Under the pieces are notes generated by a model. That model had not been told where the DNA came from. It did not search any database and was given only the letters and a program-made list of their open reading frames with translations. The position numbers were made by a program, and so were the translations under genes. A stretch of DNA of 64,000 nt from Neofusicoccum parvum (lineage: Eukaryota; Ascomycota; Dothideomycetes; Botryosphaeriales; Botryosphaeriaceae): assembly GCA_020912385.1 (NCBI GenBank), contig CP087213.1:1488001-1552000 (forward strand), read 5' to 3'. Positions 37,482 through 49,685 of the stretch are shown piece after piece (position 1 is the stretch's first letter; each line of letters begins with the position of its first letter).

Positions 37482-38286
37482 TGCGACGGAAAGGCGCAAC
37501 CCCAGTGCAAGCACGAGCAGTCGTCAGGGAGTCTGCAATAAGACAAACTGAAATGCGCCGGGCGGGATTGGCGGCCTCGCGACGCTCTTTTTGTCCAGAG
37601 AGCTGCGCGCAGACAAAAGTCAAGATGACGTGTGGCGCCGGCGAATCGGATGCGCGAGTCAGGGAGGCCAGCCTTATCATAGGGGTCACCGGAACACGGG
37701 AGGGACGGCGAGCCGCGGCAGAAAGACAGGCTTTAAGTACAGAGAACGAAATGCGCCAGGAGAATAGCGTGCGGCCGGGACCCGAGGAGTCTGCGCACCC
37801 CGTGGCCCTCGGAGCCGCCGGCTGACTGTTCTTATTCTCGGCCTCGCTCACTCCCGGCGGCGAAGTTCGGAGCAAGCATTGCACGCACGAGGGCCCGCAG
37901 GCCGCAGCCCTCTCCACCCACAACACAGTAATCTCGAATAGGCCGAGAACATGGCCACTTCGACTCATCCAACAAAACTCGTACCCGATATCGGTTACGC
38001 AAAGGGTATGGCGCTGAGACCCATGGCCCGAATGGCCTGTTGGGCGCAAGAAACGAACGATGTTGTGTTGAGGCTGGGGGAGCCGGGACGAGACGACGTC
38101 CAGCGTCAATGATGCATTTCAGAGTTTCCTGTAGGCATTACTTGTCTATCCATGATGGTCCCGCTCTAAACAAAAATGACTCATAACAACCGGGTATAAC
38201 CGTCTCTACGAAGCTCCTGTCTCAGGAACCTACAACACCCGAGAACTTCCGAGGACATAAGGAACTGGAAAAAGGGCTATCAGTGC
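37482..38286. other. intergenic between NDH-2 and arginase
   Basis: About 0.8 kb, NDH-2 promoter plus arginase 3' UTR. A long minus-strand open frame across 37342-38109 overlaps the NDH-2 first exon in another frame and has no recognisable domain. Confidence 0.5.
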
Positions 38287-39426
38287 TTACAGCAGCGTAT
38301 CACCCAACGCACAGCGCACAATCGAGCATCCCGCCCGGACAGTCTCGGAAGCACCCTGAAAATCAAATTAGCATCTGAGTTGGCCAAGCGGCTGACAGGT
38401 AGTAGACGCACGTGCTCCTCTAGGCTAGGGTTGACCTCGACCAGGTCAAGGGCGATGAGGCTGCCAGTCTCGGCCACACACTCAGCGATGTAGTCGCCCT
38501 CACGCAGGGTGAGACCGCCTCGCACGGGCGTGCCGGTGCTGGGCGCGAACTGGGGGTCCAGGCTGTCGACGTCGAAGGACAGGTGGATGGGCGTGTCGCT
38601 GCCGATCCAGGCAAGAGCCATTTCGACGACCTTGCCAATACCGTACCTGGGTGATGCTTGTAAGTACGCAGCCATTGCGGGCGTGCTTTGCTGACTCACC
38701 TGTCGACGTCGTGCATGGAGAAAGCCTTGATGCCGTTCTCCCGCAGGATCTTCTTCTCACCCTTGTCGACGTCCCGCAGGCCAATGTAGACAAGCTTCTT
38801 AAGGCTGATCTTCTGGTCATCCTTGATCCAGCCGAAGATGTCCTCCTTCTCCTCCTTGGCCAGGCCGGTCAGGAAGGCGACGGGCATGCCGTGGATGTTT
38901 CCGCTGTCCGACGTCTCGGGCGTGTTGATGTCGGCGTGGGCATCCACCCAGATGACGGCAATCTCGCGGCCTAGCCTCTCGCGGACGGCCTTGGCGGTGC
39001 CGGAGATGGAGCCGATCGCGATGGAATGATCGCCGCCCAGGGTCAGCACGCAGCGGCCCTGGCGGGCGTGCTCGTAGACCTGCTCGCTCAGCTTGCGGGT
39101 GACGGCGCTGACGGCACGCGGGCACTTCATGCCGCGGTGGTCGGGGTCCTCCTTGGGCACAACATCGCCGTAGGTGTGGACCTCGCCGTCGTAGCTGATG
39201 TTGAACTCGAGGTCCTCCTTCAGCTGGTCGAGCAGGCCGGCCTCGATGAGGGCCATGGGCGCGGCGTCGACGCCGGCTTTCCGCTGCAACGGGAGGGCGT
39301 TAGCAAGTACTTCTCGCAGTCGGTGGCGGGTCGACGTACCTGGCCGCCGGAGAAGCCGACCGCGACAACGCCAAGGTCGTCGCGGCGGGGCAGGAACTTG
39401 GGCTGGAGAGTGGGCGCGGACGTCAT
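38287..39426 (-). CDS. agaA: arginase
   Basis: Four exons (complement of 38287-38355, 38412-38646, 38700-39283, 39340-39426) encode 324 aa, the normal arginase length. The enzyme splits arginine to ornithine and urea in the cytosol. Manganese-ligand motifs are intact: [33 protein letters not shown] and [20 protein letters not shown], followed by [25 protein letters not shown] and the fungal C-terminus [20 protein letters not shown]. All three introns lie at codon boundaries or phase 2 with canonical ends. Fungal arginase is usually induced by arginine and under nitrogen repression; no clean HGATAR cluster was found, but a perfect inverted repeat lies about 240 bases upstream of the start. Confidence 0.96.
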
Positions 39427-39668
39427 GGTGGCGGTGGGAGCGGGGAGGAGAGGGCCGAGGGGCTGTCGCGGGCGCAAAGAGCTGCAGAAGGGTGCCTTTG
39501 GCGGGGAGCTGCTGGGGAATGCGGCGGGCGGGCTGGTCTGGGACGCAGAGCTGGCGGCGCGGCGGAGGGCTATTTATGCCCTTCTCCGGCCGGCAAGACG
39601 CCCATCGTATCTCTGTCGCTTTACGTAAATGGGCAGGACTGAGTTTTCGCGTTGGTGTTGAATTTCCC

Positions 39669-39713
39669 CTAAGTACAGTTGCAGACGACGTCTCCGGCTG
39701 CAACTGTACTTAG
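39669..39713. repeat. perfect 16-bp inverted repeat (hairpin) upstream of arginase
   Basis: Left arm CTAAGTACAGTTGCAG at 39669-39684 and its exact reverse complement at 39698-39713, separated by a 13-base loop. It sits 243 bases before the arginase ATG. It might be a binding site for a dimeric regulator, a cruciform, or the footprint of a small transposon; sequence alone does not decide. Confidence 0.85.
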
Positions 39714-40137
39714 CGGACGTAGTTTGTAGAGCGAGGCCTGGGCGGCGGCGCACGTTCGCCCGCGGTGGAGCTCCCTGTCGGTCAGCCTGGCGCGCCGCAA
39801 GTCGAGGCCGGCGCAGAGCCGCGTGTGGCCGGCGCGCGCGCAGGCGGCCGGCCGCGACTAAACGGCGGCTTCGCGTCCTGCGGCTCCGTGCTCGGCGCTA
39901 CCCTCCCCACGCAACCCAGCCCTCCCTCCTCGCTGCAGCGCTCCCTCGCCGCCATCCCGCATTCCAGCGCCCTCCTATTGGCGCCCCGCGCCTGCCGCTC
40001 CTCCCTTCGCCTCGCGCCTGCCCCGCTGCGTCATCGCCCGCCGCCCTCCTGGAGCCGCAGAGCGCGTCCCGTCCCTGGCCGCCGTCACATGCGACTGCGA
40101 ACGGGGCCTGTCAGCTCTGCCATCCCTCAGCGCCGCC

Positions 40138-40170
40138 GTCCCCCAGGTCCCCCAGGTCCCCCAGGTCCCC
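40138..40170 (+). repeat. 9-bp tandem repeat GTCCCCCAG
   Basis: Three full copies of GTCCCCCAG plus a partial fourth in GC-rich intergenic DNA. Minisatellite-like, no evident function. Confidence 0.85.
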
Positions 40171-42497
40171 GGCAGCTCCAAGCTCGCCGGGCAGCTTTCC
40201 GGCTTCCGCTCCGCCCAACGCTCCCTATCCGGGGGGGCGTGCATCTGCCCGAAGAAGCACTTTCCTTTTTCTGCTGCAAGGCCCGCATTAGCCGCCAGGC
40301 ACAAGCATTCTGCCCTATGCAGGGCTGTGCGTCTCCCTGGCCCCTCTGACGCAGCCGGTCATCCTTGGGTGCGTCGCGTGGGCCGGATCTCTCCTTCTTG
40401 CAACGTGCTGCTGCCCGGTGACGCGCGGGATCTTTCGGGGTGCGCGAGAGCCAGTCGATTTGGGCACGTCCCACGTTGTGCTTCCGTGGAGATAGACGTC
40501 ACGCCTTTCGCTCGTGCAGTATTGAACCGGAGGGGTGATGTGAAAAGAGTCGGTGTGCCCTTCATCGGAGCAGCTGCAGTGCAGGCGCCTATCTATCAAG
40601 TCACCGCTCCTCGTCCACCGGGCCAAAACCTGCCCACCTGCCTCGCACAGCAAGCAACTCAGTATCCATTGCAACTGCCCCGTCGCCGAAGGCATGATGA
40701 CCAGCCTCAGACCCCTTTTGAGATATTAGTGATCTTTCTCTTTCTTCAAAGAAAATAGAACCCTCTCCAGCTGGCACTCTGTGTATACCTTGCTTGCCCA
40801 ATTCGAATGCCACCTGGTTCAGCGCGAAGGGCAAAGCTACAGCACGCCGGGCGTTGACCGGCGCATTTCACCGAGAAGAACAAAAAGCAGCATTCGATAG
40901 TTGATTAGATTATACAAGAATGTAGGAAAGGTGGCACGGTCGGTGGAAGGAATCCGTTCTGAGAGAGATATTGGAATGGGTTGCATTGAAGGGAGAGGGG
41001 TGTGATGTTGGCTACATACGAGCTCAGCTATGCAATGTCCCAAAGACCCGCCTGCGAGCTGAAAAGAGAAGTCTAAGAATAGCAGGCATCGAAAGGATAT
41101 TTGAAGCACACTCCAGGTTTAGGCAGCGGGCTGTGTTGTTGAGCTGTGGGGATCCATTGTCCTTGTCCAAGGCAAACGGGGGAGGATGTGCAGGATGGTG
41201 AAGGCTGCACCAAGGGCGGCAGCCTCGAAAAGAAACATTGCATTTTCCCGGGTGTATGAAGAAAGGAAAAGAAACCAGCAACCACTTATTATTCTTGAAG
41301 GGACTTTCTTTGATGTGATCTTGAAGCAAAGCCTAGATTTTGCAGCAGGACAAGGCGACAAACCCAGAAACGTCGTGAACGAACATGCGAAGCGCGGGGT
41401 TTGGTGTAACAAATTTGTTGTCGGCAGGGAAGAAAGGTCAGCCCAGGGTCCGGCAATGGCAGATTCAAGCCCCGCAAACAAGCCACAACCCGCGTAAACC
41501 AGTAAACTCTACTGCCGGCGGCCCGGCACCGTTGAGACACGGTATCAACTCTACGACTCGCCAATTAGCGCAAGACTAGGTGTTGGCTTGTCTCCGGCTC
41601 GGGCGACATGACCAGTGACATTTGACTTATAGTCCACATGACAAGCAAACGGCGGGAGATCAGCTACGCGCTAGATGCAAGGGTCAGGCCTTCATTCCTT
41701 CCAAAAGCCGATCCGTGGTTCGGAATGTAGGAAACCTGACGGAGCTCGGGAGATCGACGCCATGCTCGACCAAGGTTCCAGATCCTGGCGAAGTGCCGAC
41801 AAGTCGTCATTCACATGCGAAATGTTTCGGGTGCGTGTTCGAGGTCTATTTGCTTGGTGTACCACTCAGCCCACTGTTCTCTTTTGCTTCGTCGTACTTC
41901 CGCCGAGAAATTACATCCCTCGTCTAATTAAAAGCACTTCCTTCCTTTGTTTGATTGTCTTTTGTGTAATTAGCATTTGCCTCTTCTCATCACGGCATAG
42001 ACTAAACAACGGTCCGCGCTGGGAATATAAGGGCTGCGGCAGGACCTGCGCAGATATCAAACATTAATCTGAATCGGCCATGTGCCGAAAATAGAAAGGA
42101 CGTGAACAAGAAAGGCACCATGATCCAAATGAAACAAGAAGACTTCTACAAGCCGATTATTTTGAATGGAATATGTCCAATCCATTGAAGCAAGAATCCA
42201 AGAGGTAGAGTCAACAAGAGGGGAACGGACTGACTAAGGAGCGACCAGAGGTAATGTACAAACGGGATTTTTTGTCCTGTTCCCAAAATGCAAAAGAAGA
42301 GAATATTTACAAACGAAACGGAAAAGTACAAGGAAACCACTAAGGAACGGCGTGCGAGCGACCCAAGTAGAGAATCGCCGCGGTGCATGATATCTCTCGC
42401 TTACAAACAATTCAAGTACGCATGATTCCGCCTACCAACGGTCATCTCATTACCCAAAAGCTACAAGAACCATGTGAATGCAACTCTCGTCATGGCC

Positions 42498-45400
42498 TTA
42501 TACAGCGGTATAAGTGCCGTTCGAAATCTTCTTGACGATGGGAACGTCCTTCCACGCTATGGAAGGAGTGGCCGGTGCCGCGCTTTCATCTGCGAATGGA
42601 TCGGCCTCTGCGTCTGCTGAGTCGCCTGCTTGCACCATTTGCGAGACGCCCAACCCGCTTCCATGGCCGCTTGCGTTGTCGCCACTGATCTCCCATCGGG
42701 CTTCAATGTTCCCAGGCTTGGCCTCAGCCTCGGTGTAGAAGCGGGCACGAAGCTGCTGGCCAGGCTGATCGGCACTCAGCGTGACGTCGCCCAGACGCCA
42801 ATAGATCAACGACTTGTCCTTGGAAAAGGTGCCCACTGGCTTCGATTGGCAGTGCGAAGACTTTGAACCTGTCGGGTCGAGGTGAATGACGAGAATGACG
42901 TTGCTTAACGTGATGCTCGTGCGCCCGGGTGCAAGGCGGAAGGACGGATTCAGAGTGTACGTGAGGATGACGGAGGTCTGCGAGGGCTCAACTTTCCAGG
43001 CCGGAGTTAAGGCGATCGGAGCAAATGATGCAATGTTGCTTTCATCTAGATGCACCTGGTATTTGAAGGCTACCTGTGTCCTGGTGATGCTTGATAGGTT
43101 GACGGTGTAATCACCGGCCTTGTCCGGAACTTGGTCCACAAATGTAGGGTTTGGTGCCACCTTCTCCAAAACGGGGAAGTTCTCTAGTCGAATCGTCTCG
43201 TTGCCGAAGGGAGCGGAAAGATCCGGCGGGTTGTAGGCCAATGCGAGCTCTCCAATCACAACAGCCCTTGTCACGTTTCCGTGCTCAAACCATGTGCTCA
43301 CTGTCTCCACAATGGACGAGTTGAGTCCTGGTTCATGAAGATCCGGGTGGCGGATGGTGTGGCTATGCGAGCTGCTTAGGGACCGGGCAGAACGGATTGA
43401 TTGAGTGTCAGAGGCGGCGTGTTCATCGCCAAGGTTCAGGCGATGACTGGCTGGCCTAAGTGGTGATTGTGGCCTTACAGCCGGCGGAGAAGCAGGAATG
43501 GGTATCTGCGGCGACACTGACGATGGAATCGGAGACGCGGAAGGCAACGGAGACGCCGAGGGTGATGCATTACTTGGCATAGGTGGCGCAGCAGTCGGCT
43601 CAGCGAAAGGGGGCAAATCTGGGCCTTGCGAGCCAGACGGGATGAAAATGGTGTTGCGGACATCTCGCCGACCTCTTGTGGTGTTGGACCTCTTTGTTGG
43701 CGCCGCTTGCTGGAGAGAATATTAGCAACATAGTCATACTACAAATCTCCAAGTGCTCACCATTCGAAGAGTATTTGCAACGTTCGCAATAGCGCTTTCT
43801 GCCTCGCCGCTGTCCTCTTCTTGAATCGGAGCGTTTCTGATGTCTACCTTGAATTGCGGAGGTATGCTCTCACTATGGAAATAGTTAGATCAACAACTAC
43901 CAGCGAGTCCACGAGATACTTACGCAGCTGCTTCGGCCTCCGCTTGAGAGAAGAGGTCGGACATGGCAGATGCTGCCGGCACGGTATAACCCTCCGCATC
44001 CTTCTGAGGCTATACATTTGCTCGTCAGCTGGAGTCTCTGATTTTTTAGAATACATCAACTGACCTCGGGTGCAATATCCGTCGACATTGTAGGTTGTAG
44101 CGGCTCTTGCAACTGCGGAATGCCTGAGCTTTGGCCACCATTGATCATCTCCGAATCCTTCGGACCTTCATCTTCGGGGACTGGGGATATGCCATTGGTC
44201 CGGTCTACTGATGCACTCGGTCTTCGGTCTGGCGAAGCGATGGATTCGCTGGCTTCGGGAGAGCTTGGTATCTGGCTCTCTGCAAGTCTGGATGGAGATG
44301 ACGGACGGTGGTCTGCATCTCTGGACTTGTTGCCTCGGCTTCCAAAAGAACTAAACGCAGCTCCCAAATTGGGGCTCGATGATTTTCTGTCTGGAGATGA
44401 AGTCCGGGCATAAGGTGCCGTACTCTTACGGCGTCCAAGAACAGTCCCCAATCGCTTCAAGCCGTGGAGTCCGCCATGCTTCTGCTCTTGTACTGCTGAT
44501 CGTGAGCGGGGTTCAGCAGGCACAGCAGGCGACCCACCTGAGCCAGATCGCTGGCTAGATCCGTCATCCGGGGTGGGAGGAGGCTGCATTGTGGGGGTCA
44601 GACTGCTGCTGGCCTGTGCTTGGTTCCTGCCCCTTTGTGTCTCAAGTTTGGGCTTCCCGCTCGTCGTTTTCAGGGCAAAGGTCTTGACCTCGTCGGCCGT
44701 CTGCACGTCCAAAATCACGCTTAGGCACTGCTCTGCGGGTCCTCGGGTCCTGTCAATCTGGTCGAGTTCCAGGGTCTGGAACTGGGTAAGCGCGTCGCGC
44801 AGATGGTTGATGCGGCTCTCGTCGACGGCCTGGAGCTTCTCAAAGATGAATGGCGCCTGCGAACCCCATTGCTGGTTTGCATTCTCCACATCGGTGCTGG
44901 CAGTTGCGACCTTCCCTGCGGGAGCCTTCGCGCCCTTGTCCTTCAGCTTGTCCGCCCGTTTCTGCGCGGTCTCGATTTCCTTGGCCATGTGCGCCATGTT
45001 GCCGCTGATGGTGGACATTGCCTGCATTTCGCGGTCCGACTTTTCGAATTCACGCAGCGGACGCTCGACGTCGGACTCCAGCTTCTGGGCGAGCGAATGG
45101 TGCGATTCGGCAAGCGACTCTGTTGCGCCGATGATCCTCTGCCACGGCAGCGCGAAGACGCTGCAATGGGCTCAGCACGCGCGCGCACAAGGGAGAGAGG
45201 GCAGGAGCGACGTACCCGAGGTCGGCGCCTCCGTCCGGCAGCTGCCTGGCGGCCAGCTTGCGAAGGCCTTGGGCATATGCATCTTCCAGGCGGCGGCGCT
45301 CCTGAGCGCAGCCGTCAGTATCCGGGGCGGTGGAGCGCGGGGCGGCGCGGGGCGTGTACCTGCAGAAAGTCGGCGATGTCTGCGTTGACTTTGGTGATGT

Positions 45401-45540
45401 GCTTGACGCGCTCGTTGAAGACGGCTACGGCCTGCGTAGGCTGGAGCGACTCCTGTAGCTGGGCGTGAGCGTGCGCGGCGCAGCTTCCCCGGAGCTCCAC
45501 TCACCAGCATCTGCGGGTAGTCTTTCCTGGACAGCTCCAT
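42498..45540 (-). CDS. SYP1: Syp1-type muniscin endocytic adaptor (F-BAR + mu-homology)
   Basis: Seven exons (complement of 42498-43709, 43761-43872, 43924-44009, 44065-45160, 45216-45301, 45360-45458, 45505-45540) encode 908 aa. The N-terminal ~260 residues are a helical EFC/F-BAR membrane-bending domain (LQPTQAVAVFNERVKHITKV, ERRRLEDAYAQGLRKLA, LESDVERPLREFEKSDREMQ). A long Ser/Pro-rich region follows (TMQPPPTPDDGSSQRSGSGG and on). The C-terminal ~300 residues are the muniscin mu-homology domain (SIVETVSTWFEHGNVTRAVV, GELALAYN, DVTLSADQPGQQLRARFYTE, ending KDVPIVKKISNGTYTAV). Syp1 works early at endocytic sites and in septin and Cdc42 control. The first exon has only 12 codons and every junction restores the frame, so the structure is well supported. 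It diverges from the Csk1-like kinase across 460 bp. Confidence 0.92.
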
Positions 45541-46000
45541 GGTCGATGGGGGGAGCGATGCGGGGGCGGCGCCAGATGGAGCGATGGGACGATCACATAG
45601 AGCCTGCGCGACGCTGCGCAGACAGTTGGCAAGCGGGGACTTTGCGTGAGGGTGCGTCGGAGGGTTCGAGGCCTGTGTTTGCTGGCACTGGGCTGACGTT
45701 CGTCACGAACACACACCACAGACCACCGGGCTATTCCTCTCCCGCGCACCGCAGCCAGGCACTTCCGCGCGCCACTCCTAATTTGCTGCGCCCAGCACCA
45801 CGCACACAGCACTCCCGCGCCCGACGGCCGCCCTCGATCCGGCCTGCTGCGGCCAGTCTCGCATAAAGTGCCCCCGCCGCCGCCCTCGACAGGACGCTGA
45901 CGTCCGCCAGCCGCGGCCGCGCCCGGACGCTCTGCGAAATTGCAGCCCTACACGGCAGCCCAACCAAGCCGCAGGGCCCTGGTCGCCTCGCCCGCCCGCA
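45541..46000. promoter_or_regulatory. divergent promoter Syp1 / Csk1-like kinase
   Basis: 460 GC-rich bases separate the two start codons, so both promoters must lie here. No TATA box or clear operator was recognised. Confidence 0.5.
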
Positions 46001-47621
46001 ATGGCTTCCGCCGCGGCCTGGCAGTCTGCTGTGAGCTTTTCGGATCGCCTGGCAACCATTGTCAACATGTACGGTAGCCCTTCGGCCGACGCCGCGGCGT
46101 ATCTCCGCGACACGAGCTGTCCGCTGTCTGCGTTCCGGATTCCGCGCCTGGCTCTCCTTTAAGCAGACTCCTCCTTGAAAACGACCCATTCCGTACTCAT
46201 TGAACGTGTTGGTGCAGAACATCATGCTACAAGCGTGCGCACCCAGAAGCCGCTCCGGCCGACGCGAGCAAGGCGGCGAGAGCTCTAGAAAATGATGCAT
46301 TTACCCAGGCGACGACATATGTATGTGCTCTATAGCTGCAGAAAGCTGTGAGTATCTAAAGTATCGGTAGGTAGACTACGAGCTACGCTGCGAAGCTGCC
46401 GTGCAAGAGCTACTAGCAGCATCCCCGGCCGTAGAAGAGGAGAACCCAGAGGTAATTCCAAGCCAGCAAGACCGATGCTTGAAACACTGTGCCAGGCGAT
46501 CAGCGTGTCGTCAATTCTCATGTTGAGCCTTCGATCAGACATTGACAAGCCAACTGACTTCAACGCAGCAAGACCACCACGTGCCTGAAAACACGGGCTT
46601 CCATATAGGGAAATACAAGAACGTTGTCCACCACGACAACGGGCTGTTTTCCGAAATATACAAGGCCAGACGTCCGGAAAATGACACCGCTACTGGCTCA
46701 AAGAAGCTTGTGGCTTTGAAGGTCACCGTGCCGTCCATGATGAGCCCACCACACGATTCGGAGAAAGAAGCACGCATCCTGGAGATTGCACGGTCACAAG
46801 ATAACCACATCATTCCGCTCCTGGAGACTTTCTGGCAAGCTGGAGGTCGTTTCGTCTTGACCCTCGAGTTCATGCCCTATGACCTGGACCGACTGCTGAA
46901 GAAGAAGGAGCTTACCCGCGCTCAAACGAGGAGCTGTCTTCGTGATCTGTTCAAGGCGCTTGAACACCTGCACTCCCTAGATATTATCCATCGCGACGTG
47001 AAACCATCTAACGTCCTCCTCAAGTCGCCGTCTGGCCCAGCGTTCCTGGCAGATTTTGGCATTGCGTGGAAGGACGGCGTCAAGGGTTCGGAGCCAGCAG
47101 ATCAGAAGATTACTGATGTCGGAACGACGCACTACAGGCCTCCCGAGCTTCTTTTTGGCAACACAGCTTACGGTCCAGCGCTTGATATGTGGGCCTCGGG
47201 TTGCGTGGTGGCAGAGGTGGCGTGCTTGAGGGGAAACCCGCTCTTCGACTCTGGTGAACTTGGCAGCGACCTTGCTCTTGTTAACAGCCACTTCCAGAGC
47301 CTCGGGACGCCGAATGACGAAATATGGCCGGTAAGTTTGGTACTGCCGTGCGGCGAAGAGCGATTGCTAACGCGATGTCAAGGAGGCCAAGAACTTCCGG
47401 GACTGGGGAAAGATGCAGTTCCACGAATACTCACCCAAACCATGGCCCGACCTGCTCCCTACCTCCGAAGACAATGCGCGGGACCTTGTGAGCAGACTGG
47501 TAGTGTACGAAAGCTCTCGGCGACTGACGGCATCGGAGGTAAGCACAATCGAAGCGTATTTTGTTTATGCTTTTGACACCTGCAGGCTCTTCGTCACGAT
47601 TACTTCAAGGATGAGGCTTGA
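46001..47621 (+). CDS. Csk1-like CDK-activating protein kinase
   Basis: Proposed exons 46001-46073, 46247-46320, 46371-46451, 46569-47330, 47383-47538, 47586-47621 encode 393 aa. About residues 80-390 are a CMGC-like kinase: a degenerate Gly-rich region (HHDNGLFSEIYKAR), Lys in VALKVTV, catalytic loop IIHRDVKPSNVLL, metal-binding ADFGIAW, activation segment DVGTTHYRPPELLFG, then LDMWASGCVVAEV and LFDSGELGSDLALV. This pattern is that of fungal Csk1, which activates Cdc2 and Cdc2-activating kinase. An N-terminal extension (MASAAAWQSAVSFSDR, then KAARALENDAFTQATTYVDY) resembles the leader of Aspergillus Csk1-like kinases. The kinase exons are firm; the first intron (173 nt, GTAGCC donor) is the weakest join. 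Reading through it gives an alternative 60-residue frame ending before exon 2. Confidence 0.78.
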
Positions 47622-48402
47622 GTGCCAAGCACGGGCTGGCATTGGCTCAATTGGGGACCGGGAACATGCGCGACAGGATGGGGAACCACTTAGTCTGGCG
47701 GTTCCTGTCGCGCAGGGTTGGTGTCGCTTGGCTTAGTCCAAACGGCGGAGGATTCTAGAAATCAGGGGCATTTTATTTCCTCCATGCAGCATGCATTACT
47801 TGTTGTGCAGAGATGGCAATCTCGATCGAAGGTGGCTCCAAGAGCGCCAAATCCCGAGGGCCCGCTCCGCACAGGTGAGCAGCTGCGACATGATTCAAGC
47901 AGCTCTCGTGGCTAGCGAAGCTCCGCGATGCGGTGAATCGGCGGGTCGGCAGCCGCGCTCGAACCTCCAAGGCGGCCGTCACCAGATTGCGCAGCCAGCT
48001 AGCAGCGAGCGGCGCATGCTGGCCAGGCCGGAAGCGGGCTACTGCTCACAGGTGCCTGGCGGGTGGCGTTGCCAACGTGGTGCGCTGTGATGTTTTGGGC
48101 GTGAACGGAGTCCCTGCAGCAACCTCGACCCAGCGACTCAAGCTGCCCCACGTCTCAGGCCGGCCGCCTCGAAAACACCCATTCCACGCCATACACCTCC
48201 GTCAACAACGGCTTTAGACCGCGAATAGTCTCCCGCGTCACTATTTCTTGCCCAACTGCCGTTGCCTTGCTACCGTCTTCGCTGTGCCGACAGCAGTCGC
48301 TGCTTATTGCGCCGTCTCCTCCGCAGTCCAATTAGACCATCCGATCCGCGCATGACCTTCCCTGTGCCCCAAAGCGGCTTTTAACCCAGCACCGCCGCCG
48401 TA
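47622..48402. other. intergenic between Csk1-like kinase and Hym1
   Basis: About 0.78 kb between two plus-strand genes: kinase 3' UTR then Hym1 promoter. Nothing else recognised. Confidence 0.5.
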
Positions 48403-49685
48403 ATGGCCTTTCTCTTCAACCGCAACAAGCAGCGGAGCAACATGGACCTCGTGCGCTCTACGAAGGAGGCCCTCCAGCGCCTCGCCGCTGAGGAGAAGCC
48501 CCAGCCGAAGACAGAGGAAGACCTGTCGCGGAACCTCGCCCAGATGAAGATTGTGCTTCAAGGAACCCCGGGTAAGCCCCTACCGCGCGAACGCGCGCTC
48601 GCGGACTAACATCTATCAGAAGCGGAAGTAAGCCCGGAGCAGGTCTACCAGCTCGTCAACCTGATCTGCGCCGAAGACCTCTTGCTATTCCTCGCCCAGA
48701 ATGTCCACAAGCTCCCCTTCGAGTCCCGCAAGGACACCCAGATTATCATCTCGAATGCCTTCCGATACCGCGTACCGAACAATCCTTCGGCCGAACCACC
48801 GGCGATGCACTATGTCTTATCCAACCGGCCTGAGATCATAATCGAGCTATGCTATGGCTACGAGCGCAGGGAGAGCGCTATGGCGTGCGGCGGCGTGTTG
48901 CGGGAGGCATTGAAGCATGACGCGGTTGCGGCCTTGATCCTTTACGATGAGCCGGACCGGCGGGGGAAGGACATGCTGGCCAACATCGACCCGACGGTGC
49001 CATCGTCGGGGGACGGAGTATTCTGGAAGTTCTTTGAGTGGATTGATCGGGGCGCTTTTGAGGCGTGCGCGGACGCGTTCAACACCTTCAGGGTATACCC
49101 GACTGGCCTGGCAAGACATCGAACGATTGTGTTAATTTGCGCACAGGACATCCTCACGAAGCACAAGGCGCTAGTCTCGGACTATTTGCAGACGAACTTC
49201 GATCGGTTCTTCAAGACGTACAACTCGGTGCTGATTCAGTCGGATAGCTATGTGACGAAACGCCAGTCGATTAAGCTACTCGGAGAGCTGCTGCTGGACC
49301 GGGCCAACTACAACGTCATGACGCAGTACGTAGCGTCAGGGGAGCACCTGAAGATCATAATGAAGCTTCTGCGGGATGATAGGCGCATGATAAACTACGA
49401 GGGCTTCCACGTTTTCAAGGTGCGTGCAAAGATGGGGAAGCTCGGCCGGCTTCCGGAGCGTCACGCTGATCGTCTCGGCAACAGGTCTTCGTAGCGAATC
49501 CGAACAAATCGGTGGCCGTGCAAAAGATCCTGATCAACAACAGGGACCGGCTGCTGAGGTTTCTGCCCACCTTCCTGGATGATCGGACGGACGACGACCA
49601 GTTCACGGACGAGAAGAGCTTTCTGATCCGGCAGATCGAGCTGCTGCCCCCGGCCCCGGTGGTGCCGGCGCAACCGTCGGCATGA
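48403..49685 (+). CDS. hymA: Hym1/Mo25 scaffold protein
   Basis: Four exons (48403-48571, 48620-49092, 49147-49419, 49485-49685) encode 371 aa of armadillo-like helical repeats. Hallmarks: MAFLFNRNKQRSNMDLVRST at the N-terminus, RPEIIIELCYGYERRESAMA, GVLREALKH, the FWKFFEWIDRGAFEACADAF helix, NFDRFFKTYNSVLIQSDSYV, KRQSIKLLGELLLDRANYNV and NYEGFHVFKVFVANPNKS. Hym1/Mo25 binds and activates germinal-centre kinases (Kic1 in yeast, MST/STRAD in animals) in the RAM/MOR network controlling polarity and cell separation; Aspergillus HymA is needed for conidiophore development. Introns are at conserved-sequence joins, for example NTFR|DILTKH. The C-terminal end after FLIRQIELLPP is a short Pro/Ala tail. 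Confidence 0.95.

Larger units (their letters stand above)
39427..42497. other. 3.1-kb gene-free region upstream of arginase
   Basis: Between the arginase start and the Syp1 stop. The first ~1 kb is GC-rich and should contain the arginase promoter; from about 40830 the sequence is less GC-rich with no constrained frame. A perfect inverted repeat (39669-39713) and a 9-bp tandem repeat (40138-40170) are the only structures noted. A hydrophobic minus-strand frame at 42146-42388 lies in the probable Syp1 3' UTR. Confidence 0.45.

Noticed and set aside
37342..38109. 255-codon minus-strand frame
   Set aside because: Overlaps the NDH-2 first exon in another frame, begins and ends in intergenic DNA, and has no recognisable domain.
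42146..42388. Hydrophobic 80-residue minus-strand frame
   Set aside because: It lies just after the Syp1 stop in probable 3' UTR and has no family features beyond chance hydrophobicity.
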